A program made the position numbers and the translations under genes. The notes beneath the pieces were generated by a model. It had not been told where the DNA came from and did no database searches. It worked only from the letters and a program-made list of their open reading frames with translations. A stretch of DNA of 7,920 nucleotides from Actinomycetota bacterium (GTDB lineage Bacteria; Actinomycetota; Actinomycetes; Nanopelagicales; Nanopelagicaceae), in assembly GCA_009704285.1 (NCBI GenBank), contig WLEM01000018.1, positions 1-7,920 on the forward strand, read 5' to 3'. Below are positions 1-6,754 of the stretch, in pieces (position 1 is the stretch's first letter; the number at the start of each line of letters is the position of its first letter).

Positions 1-2
1 AT

Positions 3-89
3 CTACCTGATTCTTCTTTGGATTCACTGACACGCCGACACTTTAATCCAGCCGATCAGCAATCACCAAAGATAGGGTCGCAACCATGA
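3..89 (+). CDS. Possible C-terminal tail of an upstream gene (partial, unidentified)
   Basis: One forward frame is open from the left edge and ends in a TGA at 87-89 that overlaps the thyX ATG (ATGA arrangement). It would encode about 28 residues ending in PKIGSQP, polar and probably disordered. The other five frames contain stops in this stretch. I do not recognise the peptide; it does not look like the end of DapB, a frequent neighbour in related genomes. An open run this short is expected by chance fairly often, so the call rests mainly on the stop/start overlap. It may simply be intergenic sequence carrying the thyX promoter. Confidence 0.22.
   Translation, partial: LPDSSLDSLTRRHFNPADQQSPKIGSQP
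73..78 (+). promoter_or_regulatory. Candidate -10 hexamer of thyX (leaderless start)
   Basis: TAGGGT matches the actinobacterial TANNNT -10 pattern and ends 7 bases before the thyX ATG, the spacing expected if transcription begins at or next to the A of the ATG. There is no AGGAGG-like ribosome binding site in the preceding 20 bases. No good -35 hexamer is visible, which is common in this phylum. Predicted by pattern only. Confidence 0.45.
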
Positions 90-805
90 GCGATGAGATC
101 ATATTCAGAGACGATATGTCGGTTGAGCTTGTTAAATCAAGCGCGAGTGATGCTGATGTAATTTGGGCTGCCAGAGTTTCAACTGCTGGCGATAAATCGC
201 TAGAAGATGTTGGCGCAGATGCTGCAAAGTCTGAAGGATTGATTAATTATTTAGCACGGGAGCGACATGGCTCGCCATTCGAGCACACCTCAATGACGTT
301 CTTTGTCTCTGCTCCAATCTTTGTTTTCAGAGAGTTTATGCGCCACCGAATTGCTTCTTACAACGAAGAGAGTGGGCGTTATCGTGAGCTGAAACCTGTT
401 TTTTATATTCCAAGTAAAGATCGTAAATTGGTTCAGATTGGTAAAGCGGGTGCATATACATTTATAGATGGAACTGCAGAGCAATTTGATATAACAGTTG
501 CTGCAATAAAAGAAACTTGTAACTTAGCTTATGCGAACTACCAAAAAATGTTAGCAGCTGGGGTTGCCCGGGAGGTTGCTAGAGCAGTTTTACCGGTAAC
601 GTTGTACTCATCTATGTATGTAACTATGAACGCAAGAGCATTAATGAACTTTCTTTCATTAAGAACTGCTCGGGAAGGCTCACACTTTCCTTCTTATCCG
701 CAGCGGGAGATTGAGATGGTAGCCGAGAAGATGGAAGAGCATTTCGCCAAGTTAATGCCGATTACCTACGGAGCTTTTCAAAAATCTGGCCGCATAGCCC
801 CTTAA
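86..805 (+). CDS. thyX: Flavin-dependent thymidylate synthase ThyX
   Basis: Converts dUMP to dTMP in the cytoplasm, using methylenetetrahydrofolate as carbon donor and FAD/NADPH for reduction; it works as a homotetramer in known members. The 239 residues are a normal full length. The diagnostic RHRX7S motif is seen at residues 86-96 (RHR, then S96). Other ThyX landmarks are ARVST at 29-33, HGSPFEH at 61-67, and the VARAVLP...MNARALMNFLSLR block at about 164-193, which in the family holds the arginine that contacts dUMP. The C-terminus FPSYPQREIE...GRIAP is of the actinobacterial type. The ATG at 86 is preferred because it gives the family N-terminus and sits 7 bases after a TAGGGT hexamer; there is no Shine-Dalgarno. 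It lies 20 bases upstream of dapA, and thyX-dapA-RNase J order is known in actinobacteria such as Mycobacterium. No frameshift or missing active-site residue seen. Confidence 0.97.
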   Translation: MSDEIIFRDDMSVELVKSSASDADVIWAARVSTAGDKSLEDVGADAAKSEGLINYLARERHGSPFEHTSMTFFVSAPIFVFREFMRHRIASYNEESGRYRELKPVFYIPSKDRKLVQIGKAGAYTFIDGTAEQFDITVAAIKETCNLAYANYQKMLAAGVAREVARAVLPVTLYSSMYVTMNARALMNFLSLRTAREGSHFPSYPQREIEMVAEKMEEHFAKLMPITYGAFQKSGRIAP

Positions 806-813
806 TTAAGCGG

Positions 814-819
814 TAGCCT
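814..819 (+). promoter_or_regulatory. Candidate -10 hexamer of dapA (leaderless start)
   Basis: TAGCCT fits TANNNT and ends 6 bases before the dapA ATG, inside the 20-base thyX-dapA gap. The six intervening bases (TAACCC) contain no ribosome binding site. If used, it would give dapA its own leaderless message in addition to any read-through from thyX. No clear -35 is seen. Confidence 0.42.
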
Positions 820-825
820 TAACCC

Positions 826-1716
826 ATGCAAATAACGCCACCATTTGGTCGGTTGCTCACCGCCATGGTTACACCCTTCACTAAATCTGGTGAGATTGAT
901 TGGGCAGGTGTTGAAAAAATTGCAGCTCATCTAGTTTCAACTGGTCATGATGGAATAGTTTTGAATGGCACTACTGGTGAAGCGCCAACAACCTCTGATG
1001 ATGAAAAGGACCAAATTATTAAGGTAGTGCGTAAGGTTGTAGGGGATAAGGTCAAGATTGTTGCTGGTGCTGGTAATAATGAAACATCACACTCAGTGGA
1101 ACAAGCTCAACGTGCTGCCAAAGTTGGTGCTGATGGTTTATTGGTAGTTACTCCCTATTACAACAAACCTCCTCAAGCAGGAATACAAGCCCACTTCACG
1201 GCGATGGCAAATGCCACGGATTTACCTGTAATGATGTATGACATTCCAGGGCGAACAGGTGTAGAGATTGAATCAGACACCATCGTAAAACTTGCTGAAC
1301 ATAAAAATATTGTCGCGCTTAAAGATGCTAAAGGTAATCCGGCAGCCACCTCATGGGTAATTAAAAGATCCTCAATTCCAGTTTATTCAGGTGATGATAT
1401 TTTAAATCTGCCATTACTTTCTGTTGGCGCTGTTGGCTTTGTCTCAGTTTGTGGCCATACAGTCGGCGCAGATCTTAAAGTTATGTTGGATTCTTGGTTT
1501 TCTGGAAATTCAAGTAAAGCGCTAGAGGTTCACCAGAAATTACTTCCTGTATTTACTGGAACCTTCCGCACACAAGGTGCAATTCTGACAAAAGCTGCTT
1601 TGAATTTAATGGGATTACCTGGCGGTTTTACAAGATTGCCACTTGTGGATGCAACTGATGCGCAAATTGCACAACTGAAAGTTGATCTGCAAGCCGGCGG
1701 CGTTAAATTAAAGTAA
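826..1716 (+). CDS. dapA: 4-hydroxy-tetrahydrodipicolinate synthase
   Basis: Condenses pyruvate with aspartate 4-semialdehyde, the committed step to diaminopimelate (peptidoglycan) and lysine. The 296 residues form one TIM barrel of standard length. Visible active-site elements are GTTGE with T49/T50, the PYYNKP tyrosine Y112, Y138 and R143 in YDIPGRTG, and the Schiff-base lysine K166 in ALKDAKG; these line up with E. coli T44/T45, Y107, Y133, R138 and K161. Several residues that form the E. coli lysine feedback site are different: the positions of H53, H56 and E84 are D58, K61 and H89. The enzyme may therefore be weakly or not inhibited by lysine, as known for some Gram-positive DapA enzymes. 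The ATG at 826 gives the expected N-terminus (FGRLLTAMVTPF). The stop lies 4 bases before rnj, which suggests cotranscription. Confidence 0.97.
   Translation: MQITPPFGRLLTAMVTPFTKSGEIDWAGVEKIAAHLVSTGHDGIVLNGTTGEAPTTSDDEKDQIIKVVRKVVGDKVKIVAGAGNNETSHSVEQAQRAAKVGADGLLVVTPYYNKPPQAGIQAHFTAMANATDLPVMMYDIPGRTGVEIESDTIVKLAEHKNIVALKDAKGNPAATSWVIKRSSIPVYSGDDILNLPLLSVGAVGFVSVCGHTVGADLKVMLDSWFSGNSSKALEVHQKLLPVFTGTFRTQGAILTKAALNLMGLPGGFTRLPLVDATDAQIAQLKVDLQAGGVKLK
1709..1714 (+). promoter_or_regulatory. Weak candidate -10 hexamer of rnj
   Basis: TAAAGT fits TANNNT and ends 6 bases before the rnj ATG, overlapping the last codons of dapA. The region is A/T-rich, so a chance match is more likely than at the other genes. 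There is no Shine-Dalgarno before rnj, which either means leaderless initiation or translational coupling to dapA across the 4-base gap. Confidence 0.25.
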
Positions 1717-1720
1717 ATAG

Positions 1721-3403
1721 ATGAATCATCCCCATCCTGGCCTGCCTTACCCTGCCAAATTAGCAAAGAAAACTTTACGAATTGTTGCCTTAGGTGGTCT
1801 GGGTGAAATAGGTCGCAATATGACCGTCTTTGAGTATGAGGGACGATTACTAATTGTTGACTGTGGTGTTTTATTTCCAGGGGAGGATCAACCAGGAATT
1901 GATTTAATCCTTCCTGATTTTTCATATCTAAAAGATCGCATGGATGATATTGAGGCGATTTTTTTAACCCATGGCCATGAGGATCACATCGGGGCTGTTC
2001 CTTACCTTTTGCGTGAGAGAAGTGATATTCGAATCATCGGTTCACAATTAACGCTGGCATTTGTGGCACCAAAGTTAAAGGAGCGGCGGATAACTGCGCC
2101 AATGACACAGGTTAAAGCAGGTCAAATAGAAAAAGTTGGGCCATTCACATTGGAGTTTGTGACTGTTAATCACTCAATCCCAGATTCACTAGCGGTAGCA
2201 ATTAAAACTCCAGCAGGAGTTATTTTGCATACTGGAGATTTTAAGATGGACAAAATGCCCCTTGATGGAAAAGTTACTGATTTAGAAACCTTTGAAAGAC
2301 TTGGCAAAGAGGGTGTAGATCTATTTCTGGTTGACTCAACAAATGCTGATGTCCCAGGTCTAACAGTTGCTGAAAAAGATATCTATCCAGCTTTAAAAGA
2401 GGCAATTGATAAGACTCCAAGAAGAGTTGTTGTTACATCCTTTGCATCCCATGTTCATAGAATTCAGCAGGTGCTAACTGCAGCCAACGAAGCCAATCGT
2501 AAAGTTGCCTATGTTGGTAGATCGATGATTAGGAATATGAAACTTGCTGAGGATCTTGGGTATTTGAAGGTACCAAATGGCCTAGTGGTTGATTACAAAG
2601 ATATAGATACTTTTGGGGACAAGATTGTATTGATTTGTACTGGCTCTCAAGGAGAGCCATTGGCAGCACTTTCTAGAATCGCAAATGGTGATCATGAAAT
2701 TCAAGTCGGTAAGGGTGACACAGTGGTGCTTGCCTCTTCATTAATTCCAGGGAATGAAAAATCTGTTTATCGGGTGATTAATGAGCTAACTAGATTTGGT
2801 GCGCATGTAGTTCATAAAGGCAATGCAATGGTCCATGTTTCTGGGCATGCATCCGCCGGTGAGTTGTTACACTGCTATGGAGTAGTTAAACCTAAGAATG
2901 TACTTCCAGTTCATGGCGAGTGGCGACATATGCGAGCAAATGCAGATCTAGCGATGAAATCTGGTTTATCAGAGCACAATGTTGTCATCGCTGAAAATGG
3001 CATCACAGTTGATGTGGCCAATGGTCATGCTGATATATCGGGTTCTGTTCCTTGTGGTTATGTTTATGTCGATGGACAAAGTGTTGGTGAAATAACAGAG
3101 AGTTCATTAAAAGATAGAAGAATTCTAGGTGATGAAGGATTTATCTCGGTTGTTGTAGTTATTGATTCTCAAAGTGGAAAAATTGTTGCCGGTCCAGATA
3201 TTCATGCTCGTGGTTTTACAGAAGATCAAAGCTTATTTGATGATGTTAAAGGAGATATTGAAAAGGCACTAAGCAAGGCGGTTGCTGGTGGTTTCAACGG
3301 CACACATCAGTTGTCTCAAGTAGTTCGTAAAACGATTGGTAGCTGGGTAGGGGAGGAGCATCGTCGAAAACCGATGATCATTCCGTTAGTGGTTGAGGTT
3401 TAG
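1721..3403 (+). CDS. rnj: Ribonuclease J (metallo-beta-lactamase/beta-CASP RNase)
   Basis: A zinc-dependent cytoplasmic nuclease with 5'-3' exonuclease and endonuclease activity in known members, acting in mRNA decay and rRNA maturation. The 560 residues match the family. The metallo-beta-lactamase signature THGHEDHIG is at 83-91, followed by the metal-site residues H151 (NHSIPD) and D173 (TGDFK). The beta-CASP part holds DSTN (205-208), SFASHVHR (240-247), CTGSQGEP (306-313), VSGHAS (373-378) and VHGEWRH (397-403). The C-terminal domain runs from about residue 450 to the end. A short N-terminal extension ([17 protein letters not shown]) precedes [15 protein letters not shown]. The ATG follows the dapA stop by 4 bases. 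The name rnj is used because only one paralogue is visible; J1/J2 cannot be told apart here. A perfect hairpin lies inside the coding sequence at 2641-2659. Confidence 0.96.
   Translation: MNHPHPGLPYPAKLAKKTLRIVALGGLGEIGRNMTVFEYEGRLLIVDCGVLFPGEDQPGIDLILPDFSYLKDRMDDIEAIFLTHGHEDHIGAVPYLLRERSDIRIIGSQLTLAFVAPKLKERRITAPMTQVKAGQIEKVGPFTLEFVTVNHSIPDSLAVAIKTPAGVILHTGDFKMDKMPLDGKVTDLETFERLGKEGVDLFLVDSTNADVPGLTVAEKDIYPALKEAIDKTPRRVVVTSFASHVHRIQQVLTAANEANRKVAYVGRSMIRNMKLAEDLGYLKVPNGLVVDYKDIDTFGDKIVLICTGSQGEPLAALSRIANGDHEIQVGKGDTVVLASSLIPGNEKSVYRVINELTRFGAHVVHKGNAMVHVSGHASAGELLHCYGVVKPKNVLPVHGEWRHMRANADLAMKSGLSEHNVVIAENGITVDVANGHADISGSVPCGYVYVDGQSVGEITESSLKDRRILGDEGFISVVVVIDSQSGKIVAGPDIHARGFTEDQSLFDDVKGDIEKALSKAVAGGFNGTHQLSQVVRKTIGSWVGEEHRRKPMIIPLVVEV
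2641..2659 (+). other. Perfect 8-bp hairpin inside rnj
   Basis: TGGCTCTC (2641-2648) and GAGAGCCA (2652-2659) are exact reverse complements around the three-base loop AAG. It encodes part of the conserved CTGSQGEP motif, so protein constraint explains some of the bases. No T-run follows, so it is not an intrinsic terminator. A role in pausing or message processing is possible but unsupported. Confidence 0.4.
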
Positions 3404-3449
3404 TAATCGCTTTTTGATTAACTTTCTAGACAAAGTGCGTGCCGATTAC
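3403..3449 (+). other. Nested inverted repeats in rnj-ftsK spacer
   Basis: GTAATCG (3403-3409, beginning in the rnj stop codon) is the exact reverse complement of CGATTAC (3443-3449). Between them ACTTT (3421-3425) pairs exactly with AAAGT (3432-3436) around the loop CTAGAC. Transcribed RNA could form a two-tier stem. The stems are short, A/T-rich and not followed by a T-run, so this is not a typical terminator; it might be a 3' end or processing structure, or chance. Confidence 0.25.
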
Positions 3450-3471
3450 GGCCGAGAATTAACTTATTCTT

Positions 3472-3477
3472 TAGGCT
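3472..3477 (+). promoter_or_regulatory. Candidate -10 hexamer of ftsK
   Basis: TAGGCT fits TANNNT and ends 9 bases before the ftsK ATG. A second candidate, TATTCT, lies at 3465-3470 and would give a leader of roughly ten bases. The bases just before the ATG (TATCTTCTT) are pyrimidine-rich and contain no Shine-Dalgarno. The 83-base gap after rnj supports a separate promoter for ftsK. Confidence 0.4.
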
Positions 3478-3486
3478 TATCTTCTT

Positions 3487-5817
3487 ATGGCGAAGAAAAA
3501 GTCTGCTAAAAAATCTAATCTACTAGCACCTATCTTTAGGGGTCTAGGTTGGATCTGGCGCTTGATTGCGAAAGCAATTGGTAGCAGCATTAGATTTATT
3601 TTTAAGTCATCAAAGGAGCTAGACCCAGATCACCAAAGAGATGGTGTGGCATTTTTTCTTTTCATTCTCGCCTTAGTTTCAGCAGCAGGAGTTTGGTTTG
3701 ATCTAAGTAATTTGGTTGGACGGGCAACATATTCATTCCTTTTTGGTGGTGTGGGCATTCTTGCTAATTTAGTGCCGGTTATTTTTGTATTTTTCGCCTT
3801 TAGATTGTTCAAATCAACCGATGACTCAGGTGATATAGGTCGAGTTTCTATTGGAACGCTTTTAATCGTAATTAGCACCACCGCTTTAGCGCATATTGCT
3901 AATGGCTCCACCGGTACCGGTGCGACAGCTATGCGAGATGGTGGTGGCTGGATTGGTTATGGAGTTTCAAGTGGTTTAGTTGCGCTAGTTACAGAGGTGC
4001 TAGCAATTCCTATCTTGTTGATCTTCTTAACTTTTGGACTGTTGATCATTACGAAGACTCCGCTGTCAAAAGTTTTTTCTCAGATTGGCAAGGTATTTAG
4101 TATCGGCAGAGCTGGCATCAGTAGCGCACGTGCCAAACGCGCAGAACGATTGGTTGCTGAAGACTTTGAAGTTAGTGAGAGCCCACCATTTGAAACGCCA
4201 TTAGTTAAGGATTTAGTACAAGAGTTTGAGCCACAGCATTTAGATTATGAGGTTGAGCTTGAGGACTTTGATGAGATAACCCAGGAGGTTCCTCGGGCGA
4301 TTAAAGCTGTGAAGTCTGAAAATACCAGGCCACAACAACTTCTTTTATCCTCAGATGTTAAATATGAATTACCACCAGCTGATTTGCTTAGAGGTGGCCC
4401 AGCTGCAAAAGGTAAATCTAAGGCGAATGAAACCGTGGTGGCAGCGCTTAAGCAGGTATTTGAACAATTTGATGTTGATGCCCAAGTTACTGGATTTATG
4501 CGAGGGCCAACCGTTACTAGATATGAGGTTGAGTTAGGAAATGGTGTAAAGGTTGAGGCAATCTCTGCGTTATCAAAGAATATTGCTTATGCAGTAGCTA
4601 GTGGTGAGATAAGAATTCTCTCGCCAATTCCAGGTAAATCTGCAGTCGGAATTGAGATTCCAAACTCAGATCGTGAAATTGTTGCATTAGGTGATGTTTT
4701 AAGATCCTCGGTATCTTCCAGTGATACCCACCCAATGTTGATTGCTTTGGGTAAAGATGTTGAGGGTTCATTCTTGTGTGCAAATCTTGCAAAGATGCCA
4801 CACCTTCTAGTTGCAGGAGCTACCGGGGCTGGTAAATCTTCAATGATTAACTCATTAGTTGTATCAATTCTTATGCGAGCCACTCCAGATGAGGTTCGCT
4901 TGGTATTGATCGATCCAAAAAGAGTTGAGCTAACTAATTACGAGGGCGTGCCACATTTAATTGCACCAATTATTACCAATCCAAAGAAAGCTGCTGATGT
5001 TTTAGCATGGGTGGTACGAGAGATGGAGATGCGTTATGACGATCTTTCTGTATTTGGCTTTAGACATATTGATGATTTTAATAAAGCGGTTAAAGCTGGC
5101 AAGGTAGCTCAGCCTGCTGGTAATGAGCGGACATTAGAGCCATACCCGTATCTTTTAGTAATAGTTGATGAGCTAGCTGATTTAATGATGGTGGCAGCTC
5201 GAGAAGTTGAAGAGTCAATTGTCCGAATAACTCAATTGGCAAGGGCTGCAGGAATTCACTTAGTACTTGCTACTCAACGTCCAAGTGTTGATATTGTCAC
5301 TGGATTGATCAAAGCAAATGTGCCATCCAGGTTATCTTTTGCAACCAGCAGTTTGGCAGATTCAAGAGTTATTTTGGATACACCAGGTGCTGAAAAATTA
5401 GTTGGCCAAGGTGATGGATTATTCCTTCCTATGGGTGCTAGCAAACCAGTGAGAATTCAAGGAGCCTACGTATCAGAGCGAGAAATTGAAGCAGTTGTAA
5501 ATCATGTCAAAGGTCAACTACAACCGGTGTACCGAATTGATTTAAATGCTCCGATTAAATCAAATGTAACAACAGATGATGTGGGAGATGATTTAGATTT
5601 ATTGCTACAAGCTGTTCAACTGGTTGTATCAACACAATTTGGCTCAACCTCAATGTTGCAACGAAAATTAAGGGTTGGTTTTGCAAAAGCTGGCAGATTA
5701 ATGGACCTAATGGAAAGTCGTGGCATTGTTGGACCAAGTGAGGGATCAAAGGCAAGGACGGTGTTGATCACAGCAGAGCAGATGCCAGATGTCTTGGAGT
5801 CGATCAGAGGCAACTAG
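3487..5817 (+). CDS. ftsK: DNA translocase FtsK/SpoIIIE
   Basis: A septum-located, ATP-driven pump that moves chromosome ends across the closing division site. The 776 residues resemble SpoIIIE in length and are far shorter than E. coli FtsK. A basic start (AKKKSAKKS) precedes four hydrophobic segments at about 53-71, 90-108, 121-138 and 162-189, with a glycine-rich outer loop at about 139-160. The linker at 225-269 is strongly acidic (16 D/E against one K). The motor follows: alpha domain about 293-405, Walker A GATGAGKS at 444-451, Walker [11 protein letters not shown] at 556-565 with D561/E562, and ATQRPS at 595-600. The C-terminal winged helix (gamma domain, about 705-765, [21 protein letters not shown]) reads DNA polarity in relatives. 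All key motifs are intact. It is followed by a rodZ-like gene and rimO, the usual actinobacterial context. Confidence 0.96.
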   Translation: MAKKKSAKKSNLLAPIFRGLGWIWRLIAKAIGSSIRFIFKSSKELDPDHQRDGVAFFLFILALVSAAGVWFDLSNLVGRATYSFLFGGVGILANLVPVIFVFFAFRLFKSTDDSGDIGRVSIGTLLIVISTTALAHIANGSTGTGATAMRDGGGWIGYGVSSGLVALVTEVLAIPILLIFLTFGLLIITKTPLSKVFSQIGKVFSIGRAGISSARAKRAERLVAEDFEVSESPPFETPLVKDLVQEFEPQHLDYEVELEDFDEITQEVPRAIKAVKSENTRPQQLLLSSDVKYELPPADLLRGGPAAKGKSKANETVVAALKQVFEQFDVDAQVTGFMRGPTVTRYEVELGNGVKVEAISALSKNIAYAVASGEIRILSPIPGKSAVGIEIPNSDREIVALGDVLRSSVSSSDTHPMLIALGKDVEGSFLCANLAKMPHLLVAGATGAGKSSMINSLVVSILMRATPDEVRLVLIDPKRVELTNYEGVPHLIAPIITNPKKAADVLAWVVREMEMRYDDLSVFGFRHIDDFNKAVKAGKVAQPAGNERTLEPYPYLLVIVDELADLMMVAAREVEESIVRITQLARAAGIHLVLATQRPSVDIVTGLIKANVPSRLSFATSSLADSRVILDTPGAEKLVGQGDGLFLPMGASKPVRIQGAYVSEREIEAVVNHVKGQLQPVYRIDLNAPIKSNVTTDDVGDDLDLLLQAVQLVVSTQFGSTSMLQRKLRVGFAKAGRLMDLMESRGIVGPSEGSKARTVLITAEQMPDVLESIRGN

Positions 5818-5859
5818 CAGTTGCAAAATCAGGGGTGAGTTGGTGGGTGAAACCTTAAG

Positions 5860-5903
5860 TTAACCAAAATTAAGCGCACAGTCTCCAAAAAATTTAACCA
5901 AAA
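5860..5903 (+). repeat. Two direct copies of TTAACCAAAA
   Basis: TTAACCAAAA occurs exactly at 5860-5869 and 5894-5903, start to start 34 bases, in the spacer between ftsK and the rodZ-like gene. The spacing is close to three helical turns, so both would face nearly the same side of DNA. They lie just upstream of the putative -35. They could be a binding site for a regulator, but the A/T-rich content makes chance possible. Confidence 0.35.
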
Positions 5904-5907
5904 AAAC

Positions 5908-5937
5908 TTGTTGGATCTGCAGATTCAGTCCTACCAT
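5908..5937 (+). promoter_or_regulatory. Candidate promoter of rodZ-like gene with embedded palindrome
   Basis: TTGTTG (5908-5913) and TACCAT (5932-5937) form a plausible -35/-10 pair separated by 18 bases. Between and overlapping them is TGGATCTGCAGATTCA (5912-5927): its central ten bases ATCTGCAGAT (5915-5924) are a perfect palindrome and the arms extend it with one mismatched pair. A protein bound there would block RNA polymerase, so it is a possible operator. The spacer from 5818 to 5969 holds no gene. The regulator is unknown; it is not the actinobacterial LexA pattern GAAC-N4-GTTC. Confidence 0.35.
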
Positions 5938-5969
5938 TAAGCCTCCCCGAAGTTGGATTGGCTAGATAG

Positions 5970-6704
5970 ATGACAGAGATTTCATCATTACAGCAAGCAC
6001 GTGAGGCTGCTGGATTAAGTTTGGAACAAATCTCTGCGCTGACAAATATTAGGCCAGGTGTAATTAAAGATTTAGAAAATAACTCTGTGGAACTTTGTGG
6101 CGGAATTGCATATGCCAGGGGACACATCAGATCAATAGTTAGCGCGATCAATAAAAAGACACCAAAATCATTCAAGGTTGATGCAGATCTCTTAGTTGCC
6201 CAAATGGAGGCAGCTCAAAGTGAAGATGGCCGAAAGATCATTGATCGATTAGCTGAGAATAATGTTGCCGATAAACCTAAAGAGAAAAAGCGAATGAAGT
6301 TTGGCACGCTAGCCTCAATTTCAGCAGCAGTGTTAAGTATTGGCTTTGTGGCACAGATTGCAATCAATAATGTGTCGGCAGTTAACTCTGAAGTAATGCC
6401 AGTGAAAGCTACTAATCAGGTGATTGCTCAGGAAGGTGCCAACACACTAACTGGAGTGAACTTAGTAGTTACTGGAGTTGGCGGAAAGAGTTGGCTGGGC
6501 CTTACTAATGCTGATGGTGAGCAAGTATTTAATGGACAGATTTCAGCTGGACAGGTTGCCACATTTTCTGATCCACAGTTAATTAAAGCCATAATTGGAA
6601 ATGCTGGTGCTGTGAGATTAAATCTAAATGGTGCTGATTTAGGTGTTGCTGGGGCCGATGGTGAGGTAGTTCGCTTAGATTTTGATGCGAATGGGCAGTT
6701 GTAA
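5970..6704 (+). CDS. RodZ-like membrane-anchored helix-turn-helix protein
   Basis: Three parts are visible in 244 residues. Residues 5-60 form an Xre-type helix-turn-helix of the RodZ class (LQQAREAAGLSLEQISALTNI...GIAYARGHIRSIV). A lysine-rich stretch (KPKEKKRMK, 102-110) precedes one membrane helix at about 111-131, giving a cytoplasmic N-terminus and an outside C-terminus. Residues 163-244 match the beta-rich DUF4115 domain typical of RodZ (LVVTGVGGKSWLGLTNADG...). In E. coli, RodZ (337 residues) binds MreB and supports rod shape; here the extracytoplasmic linker is only about 30 residues, so the protein is compact. Whether it binds DNA, MreB or both cannot be told. The ATG is fixed by an in-frame TAG directly before it (5967-5969). 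There is no Shine-Dalgarno; TTGGCT (5958-5963) is a poor -10 match. A HTH gene between ftsK and rimO is a known actinobacterial arrangement. Confidence 0.88.
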   Translation: MTEISSLQQAREAAGLSLEQISALTNIRPGVIKDLENNSVELCGGIAYARGHIRSIVSAINKKTPKSFKVDADLLVAQMEAAQSEDGRKIIDRLAENNVADKPKEKKRMKFGTLASISAAVLSIGFVAQIAINNVSAVNSEVMPVKATNQVIAQEGANTLTGVNLVVTGVGGKSWLGLTNADGEQVFNGQISAGQVATFSDPQLIKAIIGNAGAVRLNLNGADLGVAGADGEVVRLDFDANGQL

Positions 6705-6739
6705 TTCGCTAAATTAGAAGTTCGGCATGGCATGCGCTG

Positions 6740-6745
6740 TATCCT
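6740..6745 (+). promoter_or_regulatory. Candidate -10 hexamer of rimO
   Basis: TATCCT fits TANNNT and ends 9 bases before the rimO GTG, in the 50-base gap after the rodZ-like stop. No Shine-Dalgarno lies between it and the GTG (TATCGCACA). This supports both the GTG start choice and a leaderless or nearly leaderless message. No clear -35 is visible. Confidence 0.38.
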
Positions 6746-6754
6746 TATCGCACA

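Noticed and set aside
1530..1925. Minus-strand open frame of 131 codons across the dapA-rnj junction.
   Set aside because: It is antisense to two clearly real genes, its product resembles nothing known, and it would cross their junction without any promoter.
1971..1980. Palindrome CATGGCCATG in rnj.
   Set aside because: It encodes the catalytic THGHE motif of RNase J, so the symmetry follows from the required His-Gly-His codons.
5838..5853. Possible terminator hairpin after ftsK around GGTGAAACC.
   Set aside because: Only three base pairs form around the GAA loop, and no T-run follows; it would not end transcription by the intrinsic route.
6725..6736. GCATGGCATGCG repeat-like stretch before rimO.
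   Set aside because: It contains only a 6-base palindrome (GCATGC) and an overlapping partial repeat, too short to separate from chance.
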